A DNA stretch of 64,000 nt from an uncultured Clostridium sp. (lineage in GTDB: Bacteria > Bacillota > Clostridia > Clostridiales > Clostridiaceae): assembly GCA_902785295.1 (NCBI GenBank), contig CACZYK010000020.1, positions 1-64,000 of the forward strand. The letters run 5' to 3'. Below the pieces are notes generated by a model. That model saw only the letters and a program-made list of their open reading frames with translations, ran no database searches and was not told the origin of the DNA. Below, one piece after another: positions 24,529-33,925 of this stretch (position 1 is its first letter; each line of letters starts with the position of its first letter). The position numbers were made by a program, and so were the translations under genes.

Positions 24529-26209
24529 CTTCTTTATATTGTGCTAAAACTTCTGCTGTTTCTGGATGTATTAAATCACAATAGTCCACAATTTCATACT
24601 CATTTTTCATTCCTTGAAGATTATTTATAGCCATATGATTTCTTTCATTATCATATAATGAATCTATTTCTTCAGACCATATTCCTGTAACTTCTCTTAA
24701 AGGTCCTGGAAATCCTCCTAAAAAACATAAGTCATTTTCATTCACTATTCCACTCCAGAAAGTTGTAACTAAAGTTCCACCATTTTTAACAAATTCATTA
24801 AGTCTTTCTCCTACTCCCTCTCTTACCATATAAAGCATTGGAGCTACTATAAGCTTATATTTTGAAAAATCACAATCCATATTTATAACATCTGTTGAAA
24901 TTCCCATTTTCCAGAAAGCTCTATAATTTTCTTGGCAAATTTCTTCATATCCTTTTTTCTTCATTTTTAAACCTTGTAAATCATCAATTGCCCATTTATT
25001 TTCCACATCAAAAATAATTGCTACCTCTGAATTTTTAACTGAACCTTGAATTTCTGTAAGCTTTTCTAAAGCCTCTCCTACTTCAGTTACATCTCTAAAC
25101 ACTCTTGTATTTTCATGACCACAATGGTCCACTACTGCTCCATGAAACTTTTCAGAAGCTCCTCTTCCCTTTCTCCATTGGAAATATAAAACAGAATCTG
25201 CTCCATGAGCTAAAGCTTGCATTGATGATAAAAAGTGCATATTTGGACGCTTTAACTTATTAACTTCATGCCAATTTACAAGACTTGGAGTACTTTCCAT
25301 TATCAAAAATGGCTTTCCACCTTTAAGACTTCTATAAATATCATGTACAAAACTTACATTAGAAGCTAAATCATAAGTTTTTTCAAAGTTATTATGCCAT
25401 GCTGGATAATTGTCCCAAGATACTATATCCACTTCTTTTGCAAATTTCCAATAATCTAATCCTGTGAAAAGACCCATATGAGGATAATTTCCCATAAAAT
25501 TAGCTGTAGTTGGAATGTTAAGAGTTATTTCTCTAAGAGGAGCTATTTCATTTTTATAAAAATCTATTGTTTGATAAGTTACAAATCTATTCCAATCTAA
25601 GTTATGACCATGTACAAACATTTCTCCCTTATCTGAAGGACTTTCTATTTGAGAAAAATCATTAAATCTATGACTCCAGAATCCTGTCCACCATGCATCA
25701 TTAAGCTTTTCTATATCATTATCATATTTCTTTCTAAGGAAATTTCTAAAAGCCTCCTGACATTTTTCGCAATGACATTCTCCTCCGTATTCATTTGATA
25801 CATGCCAAAGTATTAATGCAGGATGATTTTTATATCTTTCTGCAAGGATTTTATTTATTTCATAAGTTTTCTTTCTATAAACTGGGGATGTAAAACAATG
25901 ATTATGTCTTTGTCCATGAAGATTTTTAGTTCTATCTTTATTAACTCTTAATACTTCTGGATACTTTTGTGATATCCAAGCTGGTCTTGCACCACTTGGA
26001 GTTGATAATATAACATTAATATTATTCTTAGCCATATCATCCATAATTTTATCAAGCCATTCAAATGTATAAACTCCTTCTTCTGGCTCTATTGCACTCC
26101 ATCCAAATATATTTATTGACACTGTATTACAATGAGCAAGCTTCATAAGTCTTACATCTTCTTTTAATATTTCAGGATATTTAAGCCACTGGTCTGGATA
26201 AGAATTATT
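24521..26209 (-). pseudogene. GH42 beta-galactosidase, truncated at both ends
   Basis: About 560 codons of a glycoside hydrolase family 42 enzyme remain (usual length about 670-690). Visible are YPDQWLKYPEILKEDVRLM at the very start (normally preceded by a Met and about ten residues), NTVSINIFGWSAIEPEEGVY, the acid/base region LILWHVSNEYGGECHCEKC, and the nucleophile region PFLIMESTPSLVNWH. In frame, the sequence is closed by TAA (26212-26210) where the start codon should be, right beside GalR operators. The 3' end runs to QYKEDF and then TAA at the junction with the galM fragment. An internal ATG at 26146 is not a plausible native start. The gene has lost its start and its C-terminal domain, so lactose cleavage through it is lost. 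Confidence 0.82.
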
Positions 26210-26262
26210 TTAGTAAAATTTTAAAATATTTTTACTAAAAGCTATTTACTTTTTTACTGAAA
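26208..26262. promoter_or_regulatory. Three phased GalR-type operators between the GH42 remnant and galE
   Basis: TTTTAGTAAAA (26208-26218), TTTTACTAAAA (26230-26240) and TTTTACTGAAA (26252-26262) are spaced exactly 22 bases apart, on one helix face. They match the sites around galK/galR. They can still serve galE. The galE promoter is not obvious; TATAAT at 26405-26410 is a weak -10 candidate. Confidence 0.6.
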
Positions 26263-26445
26263 TCAATTACTATTATGTTATAGGACATCAACAAGGAAAT
26301 TTCTAAACTTGTTTCTTTTATAAAACTTTAACAAGTTATATACAATATTGATGTAATTTCCTATTATATAAAAAATGAGTATATAAATAACGGTTTTAAT
26401 AATGTATAATTAATATGTAAATTTACAAATTTAGGAGGAGATAAT

Positions 26446-27435
26446 ATGTCAACAATTTTAGTTTGTGGTGGTGCAGGTTATATAGGAAGCCACATGGTAG
26501 CTGAATTATTAGAAAATAATAATGAGGTAGTTGTATTAGACAGCCTAGTAAAAGGACACAAAGAAGCTTTACTTGGTGGTAAGCTTTATGTAGGAGATTT
26601 AAGAGATAGAAAAATATTAGATAAGGTATTTACAGAAAATAAAATTGATGCAGTTATTGATTTTGCAGCCTTTTCTCTTGTAGGAGAAAGTATGACAGAA
26701 CCTTTAAAGTATTTTAATAATAATGTTTATGGAACAATATGTCTTTTAGAAGCAATGAGAGATTATAATATAAAATATATTGTATTTTCTTCTACTGCTG
26801 CAACATATGGAGAACCAGAAGTTGTCCCAATAGCTGAAAACAGTAAAACTGTTCCTACTAATGCTTATGGAGAGTCAAAGCTTTTAGTTGAAAAAATTCT
26901 TAGATGGTGTGACCATGCTTATGGAATAAAATATACAACTTTAAGATACTTTAATGCTGCTGGTGCTCATATAAGTGGAAAAATTGGAGAAGACCACTCT
27001 CCTGAAACTCATTTAATTCCTATTATATTAGATGTAGCTCTAGGTAATAGAGAAAAAATAATGATGTTTGGAGATGACTATGATACAAAAGATGGAACTT
27101 GTGTTAGAGATTATATTCATGTTTCTGATTTAGCCTCTGCTCACTCTTTAGCTTTAAAGAGACTTATGAATGGTTATGATAGTGCTATTTATAACTTAGG
27201 AAATGGTACAGGCTTTACTGTAAAGGAAATGGTTGAAATAGCAAGAAAAGTTACTGGTCACCCAATTCCTGCTGAGGTTGCAGAAAGAAGAGCCGGAGAC
27301 CCTGCTGTTTTAATAGCTTCTTCTGAAAAGGCTATGAAAGAGCTTGGCTGGAAACCAAAATATGCTGATGTGGAGACAATAATCTCAACAGCTTGGAACT
27401 GGCATAAGAATCATCCAAATGGTTATGCAAAATAA
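26446..27435 (+). CDS. galE: UDP-glucose 4-epimerase
   Basis: This 329-residue short-chain dehydrogenase-type enzyme interconverts UDP-galactose and UDP-glucose. It has the NAD motif [10 protein letters not shown] (8-17), [24 protein letters not shown] (catalytic Ser/Thr), [14 protein letters not shown] (YxxxK; Tyr about 147) and [10 protein letters not shown], with [12 protein letters not shown] and [15 protein letters not shown] later. Length and motifs are normal. AGGAGG lies 6 bases before the ATG. It completes the Leloir pathway with galK and galT. An intergenic palindromic repeat follows the stop codon. Confidence 0.95.
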   Translation: MSTILVCGGAGYIGSHMVAELLENNNEVVVLDSLVKGHKEALLGGKLYVGDLRDRKILDKVFTENKIDAVIDFAAFSLVGESMTEPLKYFNNNVYGTICLLEAMRDYNIKYIVFSSTAATYGEPEVVPIAENSKTVPTNAYGESKLLVEKILRWCDHAYGIKYTTLRYFNAAGAHISGKIGEDHSPETHLIPIILDVALGNREKIMMFGDDYDTKDGTCVRDYIHVSDLASAHSLALKRLMNGYDSAIYNLGNGTGFTVKEMVEIARKVTGHPIPAEVAERRAGDPAVLIASSEKAMKELGWKPKYADVETIISTAWNWHKNHPNGYAK

Positions 27436-27440
27436 ATTTT

Positions 27441-27541
27441 AGTTAAGCATAGAAGTTGTTTTCCTATCTTTGTTCCGTTGCTCCGTCGACAAGCTCCAAG
27501 TGCGCTACTACACAAAATAGGAAAACAACTTCTATATAACT
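27441..27541. repeat. Intergenic palindromic repeat, copy C (divergent stem)
   Basis: Arms ATAGAAGTTGTTTTCCTAT and ATAGGAAAACAACTTCTAT are perfectly complementary but differ from the arms of copies A and B. The core CCGTCGACAAGCTCCAAGTG and ACAAAATAG is shared. It begins 6 bases after the galE stop codon. Different stem sequence with kept pairing implies selection on structure or a structure-copying mode of spread. Confidence 0.75.
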
Positions 27542-27714
27542 AATAATTTAACAGATGATATGCTGTTTAATTTTTCTATAATAAAATAAGATAGATATTT
27601 TTTTGTTGCTTATTTTATGGAATTTTATTGTATATAAGTAAAAATTATACGAATTGTCTTTTGAAAATTAAAATAATATTTTTTATGTAAGTATAAATAA
27701 GGAGAGGATTTTTT

Positions 27715-29217
27715 ATGATTAATATTAATAGGGAAATAAATAGACTTCTTAATTTTGCTCTTCAAAAGGGACTTATTGTAGAGGATGATAAGATATATTC
27801 TGCTAATATGATTATTGATGTTTTAGGTGTTGATGATTTTTTTGAGGAGGAAATTCATGAAACTTTAGATAATCCTACTGAAATATTAGAGAATATTTTA
27901 GATTTTGCTGTTTCTAAGGGGATTATTGAAAATACTGTTACTGAAAGGGATTTATTTGATACAAGGGTTATGAATTGTGTTATGCCAAGACCTTCTGAGG
28001 TAAGAGCTAAGTTTAATTCTTTGTATGAAGAATCTCCTTTAAAAGCAACAAATTATTTTTATGATTTAAGTATTGCTTCTAATTATATTAGAAAAGCTAG
28101 AATTGATAAAAATATTATTTGGAAAACTTCAACTGAATATGGTGATTTAGATTTGACAATTAATTTATCAAAACCTGAAAAAGACCCTAAGGAAATTGCA
28201 AAAGCTAAAATGGTAAAATCAACTTCTTATCCAAAATGCTTATTATGTAAAGAAAATGAAGGCTTTGCAGGTAATATGAATCACCCTGCAAGACAAACTC
28301 ACAGAATTATTCCTATGAGCTTTAGTGGTGAAAATTGGTTTTTACAATATTCTCCTTATACTTATTATAATGAGCATTGTATAGTATTTAACAGTGAACA
28401 TATCCCTATGAAAATACATAGAAAAACCTTTGAAAATCTTCTTGGATTTATAGAAATTCTTCCTCATTATTTTATAGGTTCAAATGCCGACTTACCTATT
28501 GTTGGAGGGTCAATTCTCTCTCATGACCACTATCAAGGAGGACACTATACCTTCCCTATGGAAAAGGCTCCTATAGAAGAAAGCTTTAAAATAAAAGGCT
28601 ATGAAAACATAAATGTTGGACGTGTAAAATGGCCAATGTCTGCTATTAGAATAAGTGGAAAAAATAAAGAGGAACTTGTAGATTTAGCTGATTATATATT
28701 AGGAAAATGGAGAAACTATTCTGATGAAAGTGTAAATATTCTTAATTCTACTAATAATGAACCTCATAATACCATAACTCCTATTGCAAGATTTAGAGAT
28801 GGAAAATACGAATTAGATTTAGTTTTAAGAAACAATAGAACAAGTGAAAAATACCCTCTTGGAATATTCCACCCACACAATGAAGTTCATCATATAAAAA
28901 AAGAAAATATAGGTCTTATTGAAGTTATGGGACTAGCTGTTCTTCCTGCAAGATTAAAAAATGAATTAGAAATTTTATCTAAATATCTTTTAGAAGGTGT
29001 TTCTAATATTTCAAAGGATGAAAAAGTGGCTATACATGCAGATTGGTATAAATTCCTTATTTCAAAATACAATAATAATATAAAAAAAGAAAATATTGAT
29101 GAAATATTAAAACATGAAGTTGGAATAAAATTCTCCACAGTATTATCTCATGCTGGAGTATTTAAAAGAGATGAACAAGGAATAGCTGCATTTAATAAAT
29201 TTATTAAAAATTTATAG
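27715..29217 (+). CDS. galT: Galactose-1-phosphate uridylyltransferase, Gram-positive type
   Basis: This 500-residue enzyme of the long (class II) GalT family of Firmicutes swaps UMP between UDP-glucose and galactose-1-phosphate. Recognisable blocks are YPKCLLCKENEGFAGNMNHP, ARQTHRIIPMSFSGENWFLQ, YNEHCIVFNSEHIPM, GGSILSHDHYQGGHY (active-site His region) and LGIFHPHNEVHHIKKENIGL. The length is typical (about 490-500). GGAGAGG lies before the ATG. It has its own leader of about 170 bases after the repeat behind galE and ends before a long palindrome shared with the convergent ATPase gene. Confidence 0.93.
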   Translation: MININREINRLLNFALQKGLIVEDDKIYSANMIIDVLGVDDFFEEEIHETLDNPTEILENILDFAVSKGIIENTVTERDLFDTRVMNCVMPRPSEVRAKFNSLYEESPLKATNYFYDLSIASNYIRKARIDKNIIWKTSTEYGDLDLTINLSKPEKDPKEIAKAKMVKSTSYPKCLLCKENEGFAGNMNHPARQTHRIIPMSFSGENWFLQYSPYTYYNEHCIVFNSEHIPMKIHRKTFENLLGFIEILPHYFIGSNADLPIVGGSILSHDHYQGGHYTFPMEKAPIEESFKIKGYENINVGRVKWPMSAIRISGKNKEELVDLADYILGKWRNYSDESVNILNSTNNEPHNTITPIARFRDGKYELDLVLRNNRTSEKYPLGIFHPHNEVHHIKKENIGLIEVMGLAVLPARLKNELEILSKYLLEGVSNISKDEKVAIHADWYKFLISKYNNNIKKENIDEILKHEVGIKFSTVLSHAGVFKRDEQGIAAFNKFIKNL

Positions 29218-29250
29218 AAATTTCTTATTTTTATGAACTTATTCACTAAA

Positions 29251-29342
29251 AAGTGCTGTTGCATAAAAGATATCAATATATAGTGTTCTTTTAAGATAAT
29301 ATTTACTATATATTATTGATAATTTTTTATACAACAGCTCTT
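29251..29342. repeat. Long imperfect palindrome between galT and a convergent ATPase gene
   Basis: Left arm 29251-29284 (GTGCTGTTGCATAAAAGATA and on) pairs with right arm 29305-29342 (to TTTTTTATACAACAGCTCTT) over about 34 bases with a few bulges. T-rich stretches lie near both ends. It may act as a bidirectional terminator or be a miniature mobile-element relic. Confidence 0.6.
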
Positions 29343-29344
29343 AC

Positions 29345-30649
29345 CTATTTTATTTCTTTACAAATTTGAGAAATACAGTAAAGTGGTATATTTACAAGCC
29401 ATTCTTCTTTTCTATAATCAGACATTGATGTTCTTATTGATATCTCTGGAGAAAATTTATTATGATAAGTTTTTAAGCTTTTTGCTTTTATATTTTCTTC
29501 TGCCTTAACTTCTATAGGTATAACTCTTCCTTCTGATTGTATTATAAAATCAATTTCTGATGTTCCATTTTCAGCAGACCAGTAATATATTGGAATATCT
29601 TTCATGCTCTTTAATTGTTGAAGGACATATTGCTCAGTTAATGCTCCTTTAAACTCCGTAAAAATTTTATTTCCTTCAAGAAGAGTTCTTTTATCCAACT
29701 CACTTAATGCAGTTAATAATCCAACATCTAATATAAAGAGCTTAAATGCAGACATATCCTCATAAGCTTTTATTGGAATATCAGGCTTTTTAATTCTTCC
29801 AACTTTATATATAAGTCCACAATCATAAAGCCATGTCATTGCAACTTCATACTCTTTTGCCCTCGCTCCATGTTTTATGAGACCATAAACAAACTTTTTA
29901 TTTTCCTTTGCTAATTGTGAAGGTATTGAATTCCAAAGCATCCTTAGCTTTGTAACTATTAATGGATTAGCATGTTTAGAAAAATCTTGTTCATATGCTG
30001 ATAATATTCTTTTTTGTATCTCTCTAACCTCATTAAAATCAAATGATATAGAAAATTCTAATACAGCCTCTGGCATTCCTCCTACAAAATAATATTGTTT
30101 TAATAAGTCAATATACTTATCCTTGAAGGTTGATATAATATCATACTCATTTCTTTCTATTAAATCAGCTAGTCTATCTTCTTTTACTGCTTTTAAAAAT
30201 TCAAGAAAATTAAGAGGATATAAATCCAAAAAGGCTACCTTCCCAACTGGAAAAGAAGTCCCCTCATGAAGTGCTACTCCAAGAAGTGAGCCTGCTGCTA
30301 CAATGTTGTATTCTGGAAAATTTTCATAAAAATATTTTAAACTTGAAAGAGCTTTAGGACATTCTTGCACTTCATCAAATATTATTAATGTGTTATTTTT
30401 ATCAATCTTACAATTAGCTTCAATTTCTAACCCCATGATAATTCGTTGAATATCCATATCTCCTGAAAACAATCTTTGCATTCTACTATTAGAATCAAAA
30501 TTTATATAGGCTGTATTTTTATAATTTGTTCTTCCAAACTCCTTCATAATCCATGTCTTTCCAACCTGTCTAGCCCCTCTTATAATTAAAGGCTTTCTAT
30601 TTCTGCTCTTTTTCCAATTTACTAGTTCTTCTATTGCATATCTAAACAT
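29345..30649 (-). CDS. AAA_14/DUF4143-type ATP-binding protein
   Basis: This 434-residue protein combines an N-terminal AAA+ ATPase domain (Walker A IIRGARQVGKTW about residues 23-34, Walker B TLIIFDEVQECPKALSSLKY, sensor AAGSLLG) with a C-terminal DUF4143 region and a nuclease-like tail (YYWSAENGTSEIDFIIQSEG, then VIPIEVKAEENIKAKSL, an ExK pattern as in PD-(D/E)XK folds). Such proteins are common in anaerobes and have no settled function; defence, addiction or uptake roles have been suggested. I start at the ATG at 30649 (GGAAG upstream), not at the upstream in-frame ATG. It is monocistronic and convergent with galT. Confidence 0.8.
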   Translation of the reverse strand: MFRYAIEELVNWKKSRNRKPLIIRGARQVGKTWIMKEFGRTNYKNTAYINFDSNSRMQRLFSGDMDIQRIIMGLEIEANCKIDKNNTLIIFDEVQECPKALSSLKYFYENFPEYNIVAAGSLLGVALHEGTSFPVGKVAFLDLYPLNFLEFLKAVKEDRLADLIERNEYDIISTFKDKYIDLLKQYYFVGGMPEAVLEFSISFDFNEVREIQKRILSAYEQDFSKHANPLIVTKLRMLWNSIPSQLAKENKKFVYGLIKHGARAKEYEVAMTWLYDCGLIYKVGRIKKPDIPIKAYEDMSAFKLFILDVGLLTALSELDKRTLLEGNKIFTEFKGALTEQYVLQQLKSMKDIPIYYWSAENGTSEIDFIIQSEGRVIPIEVKAEENIKAKSLKTYHNKFSPEISIRTSMSDYRKEEWLVNIPLYCISQICKEIK

Positions 30650-30767
30650 TACTCTCACTTCCTTAATCTTTATTATAAACATTATAACATATTATATGTG
30701 TTTTTATTTAAAATATACATTTATAAAAAGCATAAATGTGATTATATTAACTATCTTTCATTTGAAT

Positions 30768-30819
30768 AAATGTAATATATAACATTTATTGAAATGAAAA
30801 AATGTTATATATTACATTT
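30768..30819. repeat. Perfect 20-bp inverted repeat
   Basis: AAATGTAATATATAACATTT (30768-30787) and AAATGTTATATATTACATTT (30800-30819) are perfectly complementary, with a 12-base loop. Each arm is itself close to a TGTWATATATWACA palindrome, so this may be two operator half-sites rather than an RNA hairpin. It lies in the gap of about 375 bases between the divergent ATPase gene and the spore gene, which otherwise holds only the hairpin at 30899-30929. Confidence 0.5.
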
Positions 30820-30898
30820 TTACTATATTTCTTAATAAGAAAATCTGCTCTTTTTATTAAAACTTGCAACCTATACTTGAAACTCTTTAATTATTTGT

Positions 30899-30929
30899 AA
30901 AAAGTTTTCGATATAACGAAAACTTTTTT
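30899..30929. terminator. Terminator-like hairpin upstream of the spore gene
   Basis: AAAAAGTTTTCG pairs with CGAAAACTTTTT (loop ATATAA), flanked by A and T runs, so it could terminate on either strand. No plus-strand gene ends upstream, so it may protect the spore gene from readthrough or be a leader element. Confidence 0.5.
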
Positions 30930-31025
30930 TAAATAATCTATAAATTAAATTTATTTGAATATTTTTTTCTTTAACTGTTAATAATATAAAATGGCAGCTG
31001 ATTTTCTTTTAAAAGGATGGTATAT

Positions 31026-32441
31026 ATGAATTTAACAAATGATATAAATAAAAACTTAGCAATCATAAAAAAAGAACTTAATATAGGAAAAAGTTTTGAT
31101 GTTATAGAGCGTGTTATTGATGTACATAAAAATAAATTCTATATGTTTTACCTAGATGGATTTATAAAAGATACTAACTTAGAATATGTTCGTCGTGATA
31201 TGTATAATTTAAAACAAGATGATTTTGATACAATACACTCAGCTAATGATTTAATAGAAAAAGCTTTAAGTTCAATAGAAGCCTCTACAGAAAGTGATAT
31301 TAACAACATAATAAAATTTATTTTATCTGGTCAAACAGCTCTACTTGGACCAAATTTCAAAGAAGCTGTAATTTTAGATTTTAGAACCTATCCTTCAAGG
31401 GGGGTAGAAGAACCTTCAAAGGAAAAAGTACTAAGAGGCTCTCATGATGGTTTTGTAGAAACTCTTGTGTCAAATACTGCCCTAATAAGAAGAAGAGTAA
31501 AAGACCCTAACTTAACTTTTAAAATGTATACTATAGGCTCAATATCAAAAACAGATTTAGTTTTAGGATATTTAGACACAAAAGTAAAAAAAGATTCCTT
31601 AAAGAAAATAGAAAAACTTATTGAAGATTTAAAAATAAAATCTCTTACTTTAGGAGAGCAAAGCTTAATAGAAGTTATAAGTTCAAAATCAAATATAAAT
31701 CCCTTTCCTAAAGTAAGATACACAGAAAGACCAGATGTTGCAGCTGCTCAATTAATAGAAGGCTCTATAATTATATTAATTGACAATACTCCATCAGCTT
31801 TAATAATTCCATCAAACATTTTTGACTTTATGCAATCAATAGATGATTATTATATGCCTGTATTTACAGGAAACTATTTAAAGCTTATAAGAAATCTTGT
31901 ACTTTTGTTAAATTTATTCCTTACTCCAATATATGTTCTTTTAAATGATAACCCAAACTGGTTTAATGGCTCATTAAAATTTTTACTTCCTACAGAAGCC
32001 TATGTTATACCATTATTTTTACAATTTTTCATAGCAGAACTAGCAATAGATGGTTTAAAACTAGCTTCTTTAAATACTCCTGATTCCTTAGGAACTTCTC
32101 TTTCAATTATAGGAGGACTAATTTTAGGAGATTATGCAGTAGATACAGGTTGGTTTACTCCTCATACAATTTTATATTCAGCAATAATAGCCCTTACAAG
32201 CTTTGTTCAACCAAGTATAGAACTAAGTTTTGCTCTTAAATTTATAAGAATTATACTACTACTTCTTACAGGTTTTTTAGGAATTTATGGCTTTATAATT
32301 GGAATAATAATAAACTTTATAATATTAGCCTCCACAAAATCATTAACAGGTGAACCTTACTTATATCCACTATTTCCATTTAATTGGAATGCTTTAAAAC
32401 ATCTTTTATTTAGATGTGAAAAAGAAATATCAAAAAAGTAA
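31026..32441 (+). CDS. GerA-family spore protein, SpoVAF-like
   Basis: This 471-residue membrane protein of the GerA A-subunit family sits in the inner spore membrane. The soluble N-terminal half contains VILDFRTYPSRGVEEPSKEK and GSHDGFVETLVSNTALIRRR, then SISKTDLVLGYLD. The TERPDVAAAQLIEGSIIILID block and the following NTPSALIIPSNIFDFMQS closely fit SpoVAF of Bacillus, a subunit linked with germination and calcium-dipicolinate release. About five membrane segments follow. I start at ATG 31026 (AAAGGATGG upstream) rather than the ATG at 31017 inside that site. No spoVA genes or GerB/GerC partners are adjacent, so it is an orphan copy here. Expression is presumably in the forespore; I do not see a clear SigG promoter. 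Confidence 0.8.
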   Translation: MNLTNDINKNLAIIKKELNIGKSFDVIERVIDVHKNKFYMFYLDGFIKDTNLEYVRRDMYNLKQDDFDTIHSANDLIEKALSSIEASTESDINNIIKFILSGQTALLGPNFKEAVILDFRTYPSRGVEEPSKEKVLRGSHDGFVETLVSNTALIRRRVKDPNLTFKMYTIGSISKTDLVLGYLDTKVKKDSLKKIEKLIEDLKIKSLTLGEQSLIEVISSKSNINPFPKVRYTERPDVAAAQLIEGSIIILIDNTPSALIIPSNIFDFMQSIDDYYMPVFTGNYLKLIRNLVLLLNLFLTPIYVLLNDNPNWFNGSLKFLLPTEAYVIPLFLQFFIAELAIDGLKLASLNTPDSLGTSLSIIGGLILGDYAVDTGWFTPHTILYSAIIALTSFVQPSIELSFALKFIRIILLLLTGFLGIYGFIIGIIINFIILASTKSLTGEPYLYPLFPFNWNALKHLLFRCEKEISKK

Positions 32442-32522
32442 ATTTAAATATTGTGTCTATAAATTAACTGTTTACTAAAATTATCAAATTACATTTTTCT
32501 TATAAATTTTGATTGTTTTAAG

Positions 32523-32583
32523 ATAATTATTTATTGTTTCTCAATAAATAATTATTGACTTTCTTATTTTGAAATAGTATATT
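32523..32583 (+). promoter_or_regulatory. Palindrome abutting a SigA-type promoter
   Basis: ATAATTATTTATTG (32523-32536) and CAATAAATAATTAT (32542-32555) are perfectly complementary with a 5-base loop. TTGACT (32555-32560), a 17-base spacer and TATATT (32578-32583) follow immediately. The palindrome may terminate the spore gene or act as an operator for the next gene. Confidence 0.55.
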
Positions 32584-32622
32584 ATATAAAAAATACCATT
32601 TTCAATTTTAGGAGGCTTTTTT

Positions 32623-33795
32623 ATGATGGCACAATCTATTGTTTCATTTATTTTTTTATTATTTTTTTCATTAACACTTATTTTTATATTATTTGCTCCA
32701 CTATACACTTTAGGTAAATTTCTTATAGGATTTTCAAAATCTAATAATACTATTATTAACAAAATAAAAAAATTCTTTAATAACTTTTTTCTTTATTCAA
32801 TATATATTTTTATTGGAACTTTAAGTTGCATAATTTCTCTTATAGGAAATAATAGTGATGTTAAGGCTGGAAACCCTATAACAATTTATTCTAATAATTT
32901 AACTCCTTCAACTGTACATCAATCAATATCATCACAAAGTACAATTAGTATTTTTATTATACTATTTTTAGGAATGATTTCATTTTTTATTTTAAAATGC
33001 TTTTCTGATAAACTCTCTCCTATTCTTTATGTTTTATGTAGCTCCATTTTAATTTTAAATATTATTTTTACTATAATCTATATAATACAAGTATGGGGAA
33101 ATTTATTAGGTTTTAACATTTCAGTAATGCTGTTTGGTCTTATTACTTTAAACCTCTTTTACCTTGATGAATTAAGAACCTCTTTAAACCTTTATATAGA
33201 AAATGAACTTAATAGTGATAGAATCTATAAAAACAAACTTATTTTTACTTTAAGAAAATTCACATTAAACTTTAGAAATATAGCAATTACATGGGCTATT
33301 TTTCTATTCCCACTTGTTTTAATAATTCAACTTATATGCATTTTATTTGGACAAACTCCAACAAGCCTCATAGATGCTTTTTTACACACAAGTGGCTATA
33401 ACCTTTCAAGTATTCCTGCCCCTGAACCAATAATTCTTGAATATGATGGTCACTATTTATGTACTGTCTCTGTTAAAGGACATAAAAAATTAGTCAAGCC
33501 TTTAAGATATGGCATAAGACATGGACATAAAATAATGGTAAATAGACAACTTTTAATTGCTAATGCATTTGAAAATATATTAGAACAATATACTCCAAAA
33601 CTTCATAAAATTATAAGAAACTTTTATGATAAATATGGCTATCCTCTAAGTAAACATATAAACACAAAACTATCTGCTGACATTATCTATATTCTTATGA
33701 AACCATTAGAATGGATATTTTTATTTGTTCTTTATATAGTAGATAAAAATCCAGAAGATAGAATAAATATTCAATATAGTGAACTTAGCAAATAA
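32623..33795 (+). CDS. Multi-pass membrane protein with conserved C-terminal domain (DUF6688-like)
   Basis: This 390-residue protein has about seven predicted membrane segments and a conserved soluble C-terminal region, PEPIILEYDGHYLCTVSVKG, HKKLVKPLRYGIRHGHKIMV, NRQLLIANAFENILEQYTPK and FYDKYGYPLSKHI. I associate that C-terminal block with DUF6688, from memory and without a search. The function is unknown. GGAGG lies 7 bases before the ATG. It has its own promoter and terminator, so it is monocistronic. Proteins with this tail occur in many Firmicutes; the His/Arg/Lys-rich conserved block is probably cytoplasmic and may bind a phosphorylated ligand, which is speculation. Confidence 0.65.
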   Translation: MMAQSIVSFIFLLFFSLTLIFILFAPLYTLGKFLIGFSKSNNTIINKIKKFFNNFFLYSIYIFIGTLSCIISLIGNNSDVKAGNPITIYSNNLTPSTVHQSISSQSTISIFIILFLGMISFFILKCFSDKLSPILYVLCSSILILNIIFTIIYIIQVWGNLLGFNISVMLFGLITLNLFYLDELRTSLNLYIENELNSDRIYKNKLIFTLRKFTLNFRNIAITWAIFLFPLVLIIQLICILFGQTPTSLIDAFLHTSGYNLSSIPAPEPIILEYDGHYLCTVSVKGHKKLVKPLRYGIRHGHKIMVNRQLLIANAFENILEQYTPKLHKIIRNFYDKYGYPLSKHINTKLSADIIYILMKPLEWIFLFVLYIVDKNPEDRINIQYSELSK

Positions 33796-33798
33796 TAA

Positions 33799-33843
33799 AA
33801 CACCTTTTTAGCTAAAATAAAAGCTAAAGAGGTGTTATTTTTT
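33799..33843 (+). terminator. Terminator
   Basis: AACACCTTTTTAGCT pairs with AGCTAAAGAGGTGTT (loop AAAATAAA), followed by ATTTTTTC. It ends the membrane-protein gene. Confidence 0.8.
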
Positions 33844-33925
33844 CTATCTGCCTTTAAAAAATTTCAAACTTGTACATAAAACATTAAATATTTTTATGTA
33901 ATTACCAAATTTTGCTTTATATCCA

